64,000 bases of DNA from Sinonovacula constricta. Lineage: Eukaryota; Mollusca; Bivalvia; Cardiida; Solecurtidae. This document shows positions 21,273-32,759 of the stretch, piece after piece. Location: positions 18,755,517 through 18,819,516 of the forward strand of contig CM017556.1 of the NCBI GenBank assembly GCA_007844125.1, in the 5' to 3' direction. Position numbers and translations under genes: made by a program. A model generated the notes under the pieces. That model did not search any database and had not been told where the DNA came from. It saw only the letters and a list, made by a program, of their open reading frames with translations. Position 1 is the first letter of the stretch. Each line of letters opens with the position of its first letter.

Positions 21273-21732
21273 AATGCTAATAGCATTATCTTCAATATTT
21301 GTAACATGCCAATGTTGTATTCATAAACTCAAAACAAAAGAACAAATCCGAATTTTCCACATCAACCTGTCAAACTTCACAATAGTAGTTTCAAGATCAA
21401 TTACACTTTTCTATTTCTGGCTGCATGCAAACTATACCATATTCAAACGCAGTGTAAGATTGTCGATAAAATGACGGGTCAGAAAACCTAATAAATGGTA
21501 AAGGTTGTGATTCTTTCTAGAAATCCATAAAGAGAAGATGGCATAATAAAACATGACAAGACTATGAATTTCATGTTTTATTTCTGAGAGCAGAATTAGA
21601 GTTAGGTTGGCTTGTTAGTCTAAACCTCATTTAACAACATTTTTTTTTCATATTTACTTAACATATTCTATTTACCACAGATATGAAAAAAATATTTTCG
21701 ATCTTACCTCTCTCATTCCTTCTTCCCTTCCT

Positions 21733-22130
21733 CCCTCCATCCATATATCCATTCATCCATCCATCCATCCATCCATCCATCCATCCATCCATCCATCCAT
21801 CCATCCATTCATTCATCCATCCCTCCAAACATCACCATTCATCCATCCAATTATCCATTCAGAACCTCTCTCCCTTCCACTATCTATCCATTCATCCATC
21901 TATTCATCCATCCATCATCCATCCGTACATCTATCCAGCCACCATCCATCCACCCATCCACCCATCCACGCATCCATCCATCCATCCATCCAACCATCCA
22001 TCCATCATCCACCATCAACCCATCCACCATCCATCATCCACCATCTATCCATTCATCCACCGTCCATCCATCCATCCATCCATCCATCCATCCATCCATC
22101 CATCCATCCATCCATCCATCCATCCATCCT
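21733..22130. repeat. (ATCC)n microsatellite, 400 bp
   Basis: Long, imperfect CATC/ATCC tetranucleotide array, with perfect runs at its two ends (about 21750-21805 and 22060-22128). It produces a Ser-Ile-His-Pro repeat ORF that is not a gene. Confidence 0.98.
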
Positions 22131-22141
22131 TGTCTTTATAA

Positions 22142-23389
22142 AGTATCATTAACAATACTATTCAGTTCCTAAGGATAGAAATTGAAAACAGGACCACCAT
22201 TGGCAACATTAAAAACAACATTTATATGTTTTAATCGCTTCTACATCTGTACCCTGCTAACACCAGTGTTTACAAAATATACATGTGACGCATGGTGATA
22301 TTATTCTGCGCATTTAAAGTTTGTTTGTTTTAGATTTTTTTTTATGGGAAAATATTACATATTCACGAGAAAAACAATTACTTGATAACAAAACATGACA
22401 CATTAATGTTTAGTAAGAAGATGAAAAGATAATTCAGATCAAATAATTTTTCGAAGGAGAAAATAACACTCATATGCAATGTGTCTTCACAGATTTTCAG
22501 ATCTTACTTTTCCTATTTTTGATATGGCACTGGCAATTTCCATAATTGGTCCTTGTCGAACTTCCAATTAACTTCCTTTGTGATCAAACCAGTCTACTTT
22601 ACAAGCTCAGAATGACCCATTTGACATTCCAAGTCAACTTGAATTTGTTTTAGAACCCATAAAATTGTATGCCAAGAAACTTAGCAAAGTTATGTTATTC
22701 AGCCGGGACAACTCTCAAGGGACCAAGAGTTAGACAGTCTGATGAAGTTATGTCCCTTGTTGATTTGAGTCCCTGTTTTTGAGCGTGGTACAATCTTGTG
22801 CTCTAAACAAATATAGTTTTTCATGAAAAAACAAACAAACACAACATATTAAACTGATTATTTTTAAACCTGTGCAATAGTACTGTAAACAAAATCCAGC
22901 ACCATGCATTAAATGAAAACAAAAAAAATGAAGTGGATTTTACTGATTCATAGTCTGGAATGATAACCCTTATCTTGATACTTTTTGCTAAAAAATCCAG
23001 GCTAAATTCTCATGTTTTTTAACTTAAATATTATATATTTTACACATCAAGGTTGATATTCTTATAAAAAAGACTGAGCAGCAATTAGTGCAGGTCCTGA
23101 TCAGACCGTATAAGTACGTAAATAGCATACTAGGCATAAAGTTTAATAGTTAGTGGATATACATCTCTTAACAGATTTGAAATAAAATAATGTAAAATAA
23201 ATATCTGCTTAATTTTTGTCAATATTATTTTATCTGCTGCAAAAAAAAAAAAATACAACTAAATAAATAAATGATGCAATGTTACATTCACCAACTACAC
23301 ATATTACAATGATACAATATACGTGTGTAATATAAACTATTATATAAAAAGTATAAGTACATATACATATACATGTTATATCCATATAG
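22142..23389. other. AT-rich non-coding stretch
   Basis: No gene or firm repeat was recognised, apart from short A runs at about 23241. Confidence 0.5.
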
Positions 23390-23476
23390 AAAACCCTAAC
23401 TAAGAGGACCATCTTGCTAAGTGGGACACTTTTAAAAAGAACCGCAGGTGGGCCGCTTAGCGGGGTTTTACTGTAT
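23388..23476. mobile_element. Short inverted-repeat element (MITE-like)
   Basis: GAAAACCCTAACTAAG near 23390 is the approximate reverse complement of CTTAGCGGGGTTTTAC near 23456. The two enclose about 50 bp. This is the form of a small foldback element; its autonomous parent is not visible. Confidence 0.5.
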
Positions 23477-23772
23477 GTTAGATTTTAATGTCTCATACGT
23501 GTGTTATGTCCTCTTTGTGTTGGACTAGCGTGTAATAAACCATACTATTTGGCAGTCAAATATCCGCGCGTCCATTTATTATCAGTGGGCAGACTATAAT
23601 TTTACTACGGCACTACTTTATGAATGGACGTAGAAACACCATTCGGAACACTTATATAAGGGACCATAAAACAAATTGGGCTACTGAAGAAATGATCTCC
23701 ATGTAAGAGGTCACGTGCCATTCAGATCTCAGTAATCTCTGCTACCAAAATAGAAAATCGTCAGTAGGCTTT

Positions 23773-24100
23773 AAGGTGGTATTCGACAGTTTGCCTACAA
23801 TAAATACATGTAACAATATCTTATCCCAGTTTTGGGTATTTGTGTATTACTTATGCAGAAACACATTCTTTAGCCTAAGTAATGACGACTTTTAACCTTT
23901 TCTCAATAATATCACAGTACAACACGTTAAAATCCCATTCATTATCTCTAAATTATACACAAGTAGCTAACTGTGCAACTTGCGTAACTTAGAAAGGAAA
24001 CACATATTTGTAATGAATATCGGGGGGTAGTATGATTCACCTTTCACACAGATGTAGGACATCAATAAACTACATTTCGCGGGATTTGTACGGGTAACAA
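23773..24100 (+). mobile_element. Dispersed element R1, partial copy
   Basis: It shares TCGACAGTTTGCCTA at the left end, AACATCTTA-like sequence, and AGTAGCTAACTGTGCAA with the copies at 1063-1855 and 42360-42895. The middle is diverged. No tandem array flanks this copy. Confidence 0.6.
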
Positions 24101-25764
24101 TAGTAATAATAATAATATTCATTTTTTAATCCAAACTGCCCCATGCCAACGAACGGGAGTGTCATTATTTACGGTTGATGCAAAATCAGTAAAATCGGTT
24201 CAGTCACTTTTCCCTATGGGAATATTTACAACATCAGTTCAGACATTTCAATGAGTTCGCCGCTTAGAATTTGTTTAGCTGAAATGAACATAATTTACAC
24301 AGGGATTGGTTTTATATCTCCACTTTCTGACTTTATAAATTCTGTTTGTTAGTTTTTTAAGATTTTTTACTCTTTCCGGTCTGTAGGCGAACGGTTATAA
24401 TTCTACGGATTGTTTGAAGCGTTTGGCTATTTGTGTTTGTGTCGAAACTGTTGTTTGTCTTAATTAATTTATCACCATCGATAAAATTACCGCACTCTCC
24501 CGTTTCAGTGCTAAACATACATTTTGTCAACAACTCTTCACCATATCAATGGGGTGCATGGGTGAAATGGAAATTGTCTCCCTTGTTAGTTAATATCCAA
24601 AGCATTCCAAACAGTAGGTAGGTCCTTGTAGTTGAAATTCTCGGACTTTATCGCCTGTTCTTTTGTAGCTATTGCAATAACAAACAGTGAATTTCTTACT
24701 TTTGCATAAATATAAGCTTAAAATTAATTTAAATACTTATAGAGATACATTATTTAAAAAAGAAAACGGACATGTTTATAGTTGATGGTTAACCTGGGTA
24801 TCATAAGAAAGGGAGAAAAGTCAACATACACTCAAAAGAGCACAAGCATAAAAACCGAGTGAAGCAAATGAAAGGACCTACTTACATTTAGGCATTATTC
24901 AGGGGAGACTATTCATTAATGTCTCTCGTCAACTGTTGTTTTTCTGCTTTATTTCAGAACCCAGTTAGTTTGTCCTTTAATGTCCGTCGGAGCCGACACA
25001 TTCTAGTTTGTGTGTTGTGGATCTTTGTTAATGGAAATGTTTTTAAATGACAAAAGCATGCAAATGTAAAATATGTGTGTTTATTCGGTTTGTTTATTTT
25101 CTTGTTAAGGAAAAATCACGAGATACAAACTATCGAGCATCGATGCATGTGTATACATTATCAAGCTTTCTAGTTAATCTACTTATCTATACAATGTACT
25201 TCTAACAAGCTATCACCTCCTAGTTTAGCGAATTCGAGACATACAATGTTTGTGATATGGATTTCACACCCTATAGTAATTTCAGCTGTTTTATAGGTGG
25301 GTTACATACATTAAATATAAATGACATCCTTAAAGTGCGATCCTTAGAATTTTTGCCTTGATGTCTAACTACACTGACAGAAAACAAGTGCTAGATACCT
25401 CATGAAGAGCGTTGTAAAACGAAGATCTTGATGTACTAAATATTTATTTGATTCTGAAAATTGAACGTAAAGGTAATACATTAAAATACATTTATATATA
25501 AATGGAATACATCGATGGCTGATGCGGACTTACCTTGAGTAGTCAAAACTTATGCAACATTTCCTAAACTATTGGAAAAAGTTTATTTAACTAAAACATT
25601 AATAACTCATTCTCCAGTGCAAAAAAGAACAAATAAAGTTTTGCACGTTTACATTTGACAACTGACACTTTGGTTAATGTGTTTATGGTATGCCTTTTGC
25701 AATACATCCGCGCTGCCGACACTTCTACTCCCAAGAATATTACGCATTTAAATATATAAAATAA

Positions 25765-25865
25765 ATGAATGAATGAATGGGGTGAATGAATGGATGGACT
25801 GATGGATGAATGAATGAATGAATAAATAAATAAATAAATAAATAAATAAAAAATAAATAAATATG
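25765..25865. repeat. (AATG)n/(AAAT)n tetranucleotide repeat
   Basis: GAATGAATGAATGG variants pass into perfect AAATAAAT. No gene is seen in the flanks (24100-27900). Confidence 0.95.
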
Positions 25866-26744
25866 AGCTAAATTTATTAGATGAATAGAATTGATCAATC
25901 AAAATAACACGTGTTGTTTAACTTGTTTTCACAAATTAAAAAGTTGAATAGTTTAGCTATAAACAAATGTACGTTCTGCCATAGAGTGAATATACAGCTA
26001 GAAATGATGATGCTTTTATCATTGATGTCTATTCCGACTGCTTATCATAATAGCTGTTTAAGTGCGCAAACAAAAGTCAGACAAATTCAATAGAACACAT
26101 GGGCACACATGGTGCAAGATGCATATCTTCTATATATTAATGGCCGATGGACAGCTTAGAATATTGTCGAGTTATAAATATTTAAGGATACCCAATACTT
26201 TTCATTTTAAAATAAGCAATGTATTTGACCGGTATTTTTAGACTTTAAACACTTGACAGACAGTGACCACTACTTATTGCTTGACAATGAAACGAAGCAT
26301 ACTGTCTGACGTTATAAAACATTGAGCCTGAGTACGGGGTTATTCTAAATAATCTGATTAGTCAAATTTCAAATTTTATTTAAAATTCATCCAATCATAT
26401 CCTTGAAATAGATCTCAGACTCCAACTAAAAGTTTTATACGTTCAGAACCAGACCACAATAACATAACCGTTTATGCAAAATCAAAAACGCAAAAAAATT
26501 GCTTCAACAGGTATTTTAAATATTTATACATTTAAACGTATGTACACAATATTGGAATAAAAATTACGACAAGTGTTAACCTGTTCTAATGTAGTTGAAG
26601 ACGAGATGGGGATTTCCGCTAAATATAAATTTCAAATTTGACGAAAATACAACGTTTATGGTCGGTCACAGACAGAACTTTGCGCCTCAAATTTATTAAT
26701 TTTTTTTTTCGACACATTTTAGACTTTACAAATTGAAAAGTAAC

Positions 26745-26812
26745 AATAACAAAAAAAAAACAACAACAAAAAACAAACAAACAACAACAACAACAAAAAC
26801 ACCACCACCAAG
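26745..26812. repeat. AAC/AAAC simple repeat
   Basis: Poly-A followed by imperfect (AAC)n and ACC triplets. Confidence 0.92.
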
Positions 26813-27899
26813 ATACCGGTGTCACCATCTCACGGCATGTGTGTGTGTGGAGCTAACTAATAGGTTGCAACGTGGTTGTTTCTAAAAAAAAGGTTACAGT
26901 GATACGTATTCATTGACAGGGTTCTCTCTTTAGAAATTAGGATCCCTTACAAATCAATGACAGCCAACAGCGGCTTTTAGGACAGGCATTCGAGTTATTT
27001 TATTCTTTTTTTGTATTTTCTTTGACGTTTTTCTAGCTAAAGTATCTGATGTTGCCTTTAAGACATAATGACCACGTATTGTTAATAATAATTGAGTTTC
27101 TTTCCTGCTTTATCAGTATGTTACTAAATTTGGACAAAAATTTACAATGTGGTAACAATTCAGACAACATTTCCTGTTGATCATTACTTGATTTAGGCGT
27201 ATACAGTGTTGCTGCTTCTGCAATCACGCCCATGAATATTGGAAGTGCCAAAATCAGGTGGTCTTGTTGCTCAAAATGTAGGACATTTCCAATTTTAGAG
27301 CATGCTTAAATCGAATAGGATAGATTATTTATATTACTGCGCCTTAAGTTTATATTCTCTCTTTTCTCCAGAAACAATTCCCATTTCAGAATATATAATG
27401 AAAAAAACCGGCTATAACAGGAAAATAATAAAGTCTGGTTCAGGTTATATCCGAGCGGATAAGACGGCAAAACAATAACCATTTAATAACCGCCACATTT
27501 ATAAAGGACATATATTCAACCTGATTCCGACTGCGCTGTGAATAGAATTTCAAAATATGTGAACTTTGTATAATTGAAGACCTACACAGACGTACCACGT
27601 ACAATACAATGAAGCCATATGATCGTCGACAAGGAAATGTTACCCGTTATTAAACGGCCAACAATGGTGTATGGGCAGATTTATTTGCAACACGTTTTTC
27701 AGACAGTTTTGTGTTCAATATATGAATCGACGCCATTTGGGGTGTTTGAGGATTAGGGTTGGAATGGGGTGGCGGGGTTAGAGCTTCTTCTGGTAATAAT
27801 ATGTAACAACCGTGAGCTCTAAGTATGCAAAAAACGAATAGACAAGACTCAACCTAATAGGGTATAACCTGAACATCCAGTTAGAGCAGTCTGATAAGG

Positions 27900-28260
27900 A
27901 AGTTGCTAGCTAAAGGAATGAAAATTTAGTAGGTGATACAACCAGATGAAGAAGGTTGAGGGTTAAGATGTCCACACGCTGTGACCATTCCAGCTGGACA
28001 TGCTGACCAACCCAGCTATTTGCTATACCGGGTCTGGTTAGCACAGCGGTGCAGATGTGGATCAACGGGTGGGCGAGGAGGTATGCTGCAAGGGTCACTG
28101 CACGCATGCGGTTACAGATTCAAGTGGTTAGATGTACAGCGAGTTGAGGGTTAATCTTCATCGATAATTGAAATCGGACCACAGTAAGTTGAGCCCAGAT
28201 GAATGGGGCCTGGGACAAACACAATGCAGATCTACTGACCCGAGCTTCACATTGACATAT
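27900..28260. other. Less AT-rich unexplained block
   Basis: Base composition is more balanced than in the flanks. A 65-codon minus-strand ORF (27910-28107) is hydrophobic at first, but its frame and start are not supported by any recognised family. It could be a decayed mobile element or an unrecognised exon. Confidence 0.3.
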
Positions 28261-28429
28261 CCATTCAACCAATAACGGGGGTTATTAACAGCTAAATGTT
28301 TTGAAAAGGAAACAAAGCAGTTTTGATAATGCGCAAATAGTTGTCAATGCTCCTCACTGGAAAACAGAACAAAACCACCGCTTCGGAGTAGCATTCGTGC
28401 AGTCGAAAGCTTATAAATGTACTGCTACT

Positions 28430-28757
28430 ACATGTACCTGGTAGCAGCATCAGCAGAAGCAGCAGCAGTAACAGTAGTAATTGCATCCCCATCATCACCA
28501 TTATCATCGTCATCATTATTTTCCTTCTCCTCATCATTAGCATTATCATCTGCAACATCAGCAGTCGTCGTCGAAGTTGTAGACGTTGTTGTTGTTTCTG
28601 TTGTTGCAAAAGTATTGCATAAATCATAATAATATGAGCAGCAGTAGTATTAGCAGTAATTGTAGTACGTAGTAGTAACAGTAGTAGTAGTCGTAGTAGT
28701 AGTAGAAAAAGTAGTCGTAGTTGTGGTGGTGGTAGTGACGGTAGTAGTAGTAGAAGT
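28430..28757. repeat. Mixed trinucleotide repeats (AGC, ATC, GTA)
   Basis: AGCAGC, ATCATC, GTTGTT and then GTAGTA triplets. The GTA part (about 28640-28757) appears to be the left half of the array that continues at 29072-29270. Confidence 0.93.
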
Positions 28758-28764
28758 TTATGGT

Positions 28765-29071
28765 TATGCTTTTTTTTATTTGTTGTCCCACCAACAGTTT
28801 TTCAGTTATCTGGAGACGGTCTCCACTTGAACTAGATGTAGTGATGCTTCACTGTGTTTAGCATGCCATGAACACCTGGCATGATACCACATCCAGTCAC
28901 ATTATCCTGACACCGGGCTAACATGTCGTGGAACTACCCTTATATTTGCTTGAGCGTAAGCAAGGGAGCTATACGACTACCATTTTAATGACTGGTATGT
29001 CGCGGCCCAGGATCGAATCCGGGGCATCCCGTACCTGGAGCCGACGCTCTACCGATTGCGCTATCAGGTCC
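28765..29071 (-). mobile_element. S1 SINE inserted in a GTA microsatellite
   Basis: It matches the S1 copy at 49452-49765 almost throughout: GGAGACGGTxTCCACTTGAA, GCATGCCxTGAACACCTGGC and ACTACCCTTATATTTGCTTG. The right end is a tRNA-like head, read on the minus strand (GATAGCGCAATCGGTAGAGC, then a GGATTCGATCC B box). GTA repeats lie directly on both sides. Confidence 0.9.
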
Positions 29072-29089
29072 AGTAGTAGTAGTAGTAGC

Positions 29090-29169
<80 letters not shown>

Positions 29170-29186
29170 TAGAAGTAGTAATAGTC

Positions 29187-29264
<78 letters not shown>

Positions 29265-29270
29265 ACATGA
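29072..29270. repeat. (GTA)n microsatellite, right part
   Basis: Nearly perfect TAG/GTA triplets over 200 bp. They produce poly-Ser, poly-Leu and poly-Thr ORFs in different frames, none of them genes. Confidence 0.98.
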
Positions 29271-29499
29271 GCAGTAGTAGCAGTTACTACCAACTCTTGG
29301 ATTAATTGAAATGGATTAAATCAAAACGTGATTGTACATGTGTATATTTTATATAATTATATTGTATGGTTCTTAATTTTACGTATAAATACGAGTTCAT
29401 ACATTGACTTAACATAACATACATACTGTAATAAATAAGTCCCATTTTAAATAAACAGAATATGGTCTCAGTTTTGAAATCGTGTTATCGGCTCTTTAA

Positions 29500-30603
29500 T
29501 CTATTTTGCGCCCGTTCATCTTCCACCGTAGTTAATTACCTATACATATTGCTTTAATTAGCCCTGGCTCCCGCCCCTCACATTTCTACCTTCTGTACCC
29601 CATTAGCGCACGCCAGCTTTGTAGCGCGGAAACACATGTAGGTACCAGCCGTGCGGAATGCTGACAAACAGCCAAAACAGGTTTTTCTTTGACAGCGCCA
29701 AGCTTAAGTCGTAACCATGGTTTACAACAAAGACCCGACAAGTATGATTCGTGGTATAACTTATGTTCATTGCTGTGCAAGTTTTCAGTACGGGCCGATG
29801 TTTCGAGTACTAGCGGTATAACGTTATGTACCTGTCAGAAATCCACACTGAAACATCACCATCTTACAGCGGGAGACAAGTATCAGATGAACATTGTGCC
29901 TTTTAAGTTCTGTTCGACAAAAGCATGGGCTGTGAGTGTATTGGATTTTAAACCGGATGGAGTATATCGTGCGTCTTTTATCGAGTTATTCAGAGAAAGG
30001 AAACATTTCTATCTATAACCGTTTGTTTATAGCAAGTTATTTGTAGAACCAACTGGAGTTAATACGCTGGTGATTCCTGTTTAGACAGAGCTCTAGGCGG
30101 TCGTTCCGTGCCGCTTGCTTTCGTCTTTGTTAATATGTAAATACTAAAACTCGGATTTTTCTAGCAGTCTGTTTACAATTGTAAATAGAATCAGTTAGAA
30201 GGCATATGCTAAGATCTGAGAACCTGTGTGCCTTTGGATCGGATTAAAGCGCAGGGGTATTTGTTGTACTCTTGGAGTTAACTTTTGTATGTTCTGTGAT
30301 ACGTAAGGTCCACAGTGTTCTCTTTAGTGCAGTGTGTTTTGATTGGGAAATGATTCTACATTGAGAAGTTCAGTGTTAGTGAATGCTTCTAAATCGAAAT
30401 GGAATAAATCAAGTATGAGAATTGCATGATGTTTTGGGGGAGTGCTAAATTACACGAATCCTCAGCGGTATAAGGATTAACGATGGATTGTTAATACAGA
30501 AGGTACTTTATATAGACAATCTCATATTGCGAAATCGAGTCATTTTTTCTATTGTAGCTTTTGTGATTAAATTATTGTAATATAGTTATTGAAAACGATA
30601 ACA
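29500..30603 (+). promoter_or_regulatory. Probable 5' region (promoter and 5' UTR) of the signal-peptide gene
   Basis: This block has fewer simple repeats and more CpG-containing sequence than its surroundings (for example 29570-29660 and 30090-30120). It leads directly into the signal-peptide exon at 30604. No TATA box or transcription start can be fixed. A 109-codon ORF at 29689-30018 has no recognised domain and is treated as non-coding. Confidence 0.35.
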
Positions 30604-30700
30604 ATGAGGAATGACGTGTGCCTTCCACAATGGATAATAGTGGTGGTCGGGTTGATCTGTGTCTCCACAGTGAAAGCAGAGATTAAGGATATACGTGTCG
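30604..30700 (+). CDS. First coding exon with signal peptide; protein family uncertain
   Basis: ATG opens 32 codons: a polar start MRNDVCLPQ, a hydrophobic core WIIVVVGLICVS and a likely signal-peptidase site after TVKA. It then continues EIKDIRV and splits a codon (G|) at donor GTCG|GTGAGT. A short signal-peptide exon followed by a beta-strand-like I-x-D-I-x-V-G would suit the start of a periplasmic-binding-like (ANF receptor) domain, as in ionotropic glutamate receptors or receptor guanylate cyclases. That is inference from 7 residues only. No downstream exon was recognised in the next 33 kb, so either the first intron is very long or the exons were missed. Confidence 0.6.
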
Positions 30701-31140
30701 GTGAGTATAGTCATTAGTATTTCCCTTAGATAAATAAGCCATTATATTTTATTAATGGCAGGGTACTACTATTATACACACACAGAAAGTTATGGTTATT
30801 TCCTTACATATTTAACACAACACGTATTACGTCGTATTGTTGGAGGCCTAGCACGTAAATATTTATTTGCCAGTTTCCAGTAGGAGCGTTAGCTTCTCAG
30901 AATCTACACTGTTTGTCTAGATCTGGTCACTTTGCTGGAGCAGATTAAGATTCAACTGGTCGCCTACACATTTCTTAAAGAAACGTTTGCTGTAAGACAA
31001 ACTAGCAAGTCTTGCACAACAACAACTAAATTATACAACGCTTCATTGAGGACGGCACCTCGCAGTCGAAATGGTTCTTTTAACAGACTGCATTCAAACA
31101 TACGAATGCCTTGATTTCTCAAAAAGGGAAAACACTCATT
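30701..31140. other. Start of the presumed first intron
   Basis: AT-rich sequence; nothing recognised. Confidence 0.4.
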
Positions 31141-31152
31141 CCTTTTTTTTTC

Positions 31153-31211
<59 letters not shown>

Positions 31212-31300
31212 ACAACAACAACAAGAACATAATCATCAACATCATCAACAACAACATCAACAACAATGACAACAACAACATAAGCAGCAACAGCCACAGC
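31153..31300. repeat. (ATC)n then (AAC)n microsatellite
   Basis: About 19 perfect ATC triplets followed by imperfect CAACAA triplets. Confidence 0.97.
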
Positions 31301-32499
31301 CCCAACAACAGCACAGTTCTAGTTGAATGATAGTCATACCTCCTCAATTTAAATAAACAGTGCCGTTTATCATTTGCCTTGATCTGGTTGGAGTCTAATT
31401 AGTATAAAAGATTTCAAAGCATTATCAGAAACCTGGTCGATGCTGTCTGTTTTATATTAACTGATTATATATGAATATCTATTGGTCATCAAATAACAAC
31501 ATATACATAGTTCATTTTCAACTTATACACCAGTAATAAGAAACATTGTCCGAATCTTTCACTCTATATAGATCTATACCATCTCCCTTTCTAGTGCTGT
31601 AATCTCTTGCTACAATCTAGCTGGATTATTTTCTAGTTATGGACACACGTGCTGATAATCTTTTATTCAATTGCCTGTAGATGATTACTGTATTACTCTC
31701 AGTTCGTAGAACGCCACTGTAATAATCAACAACGTTCGGTTCGTTTAAATCAAACATAACATGCATAGCAAATGATGTTATTAATTTTAACAAGCTATGT
31801 TTTCATGCGTAATTAGTCTTTTTATGTTGGACAGTCTTTTTATTTCTTCATATTTTGTATTGTTTTTACGTCTAGACCTTGAACGGTGTTAAGGTAGTAA
31901 ACAAATAATCTAAATATAGTTTGAAAAAGGCTTTGTATGATGTTCAATCTCCATAGAGTAAACTTAGCTTTCTAGGGTAGTGGATATTATCATACTATAA
32001 TCTAAGTGTATAATTGTTAAACGCTATTATCGACGAAAATAACATACATTGTGATTAATCAGATTTGAGTAAAAAAGAATCTTGCGCCATGTAGTAATTT
32101 GAAACGGTCTCAAAGTCAAGTTTGTAACCTTTGATCTGATACCTTTGTATATGCTTTCACCTGCTGCATAAAAATCAGTATTCCATAAAAGTGAAGTAAT
32201 GTTAACCTGAAGCGAATACAAATCGTATTTATGATGCACCGATGAAGTATATCTCATCTCATTGATACAATATTAATATAATATTAACACTAACAACACA
32301 ACTGTAAAAGCAGCACTGTACTTGGGGCATATCCGATAAAATCACAGCTTGTATACATGTACATGTCATTCCATTTTGATGGCAATTCTTCTGATTTAAT
32401 GATCATTAAATGCGCCGATCAATATTAAGTTCATATAATATTTCATATAATATGATATTTTCAGATGCTTAATTGAAAACATTGTTTAAAATGAAATGG

Positions 32500-32640
32500 C
32501 ACCTTACTGCAGAGGTTCTTGTCCCGGTCGGGAATATAAACTGTATATGGAAAGGTCTTCCAGCTGACCTGCGGTGTTCCGGTGGTTCTATCCAGACATT
32601 TACACGGACTTTCTCCACCAATAATTAGCTTGAGTTCGAC
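32500..32640 (+). mobile_element. S2 SINE, 5'-truncated copy
   Basis: AAAGGTCTTCCAGCTGACCT, then GCGGTGTTCCGGTGGTTCTA and CAGACATTTACACGGAC match the body of the S2 copies at 4225-4470 (same strand) and 52195-52400 (opposite strand). The tRNA-like head is missing or eroded. A (CA)n microsatellite follows 40 bp later. Confidence 0.75.
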
Positions 32641-32679
32641 AAAATAACCATACTTGTGTAGCTTTAATGTGTCAAAAAC

Positions 32680-32682
<3 letters not shown>

Positions 32683-32754
<72 letters not shown>
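32683..32754. repeat. (CA)n microsatellite
   Basis: About 36 perfect AC dinucleotides followed by A-rich and AAC repeats to 32800. Confidence 0.99.

Positions 32755-32759
<5 letters not shown>

Noticed and set aside
21683..22141. 152-codon Ser-Ile-His-Pro repeat ORF
   Set aside because: Translation of the ATCC microsatellite.
27910..28107. 65-codon minus-strand ORF with hydrophobic start, at first sight like an acyltransferase helix
   Set aside because: Resemblance is limited to a few residues; no neighbouring exon in phase was found. The stretch is listed only as unexplained.
28928..29305. Poly-Ser, poly-Leu and poly-Thr ORFs
   Set aside because: Translation of SINE plus GTA microsatellite in three frames.
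29689..30018. 109-codon ORF just upstream of the signal-peptide exon
   Set aside because: No recognised domain, no ordered splice signals. More probably 5' flank or 5' UTR. Kept only as a weak possibility.
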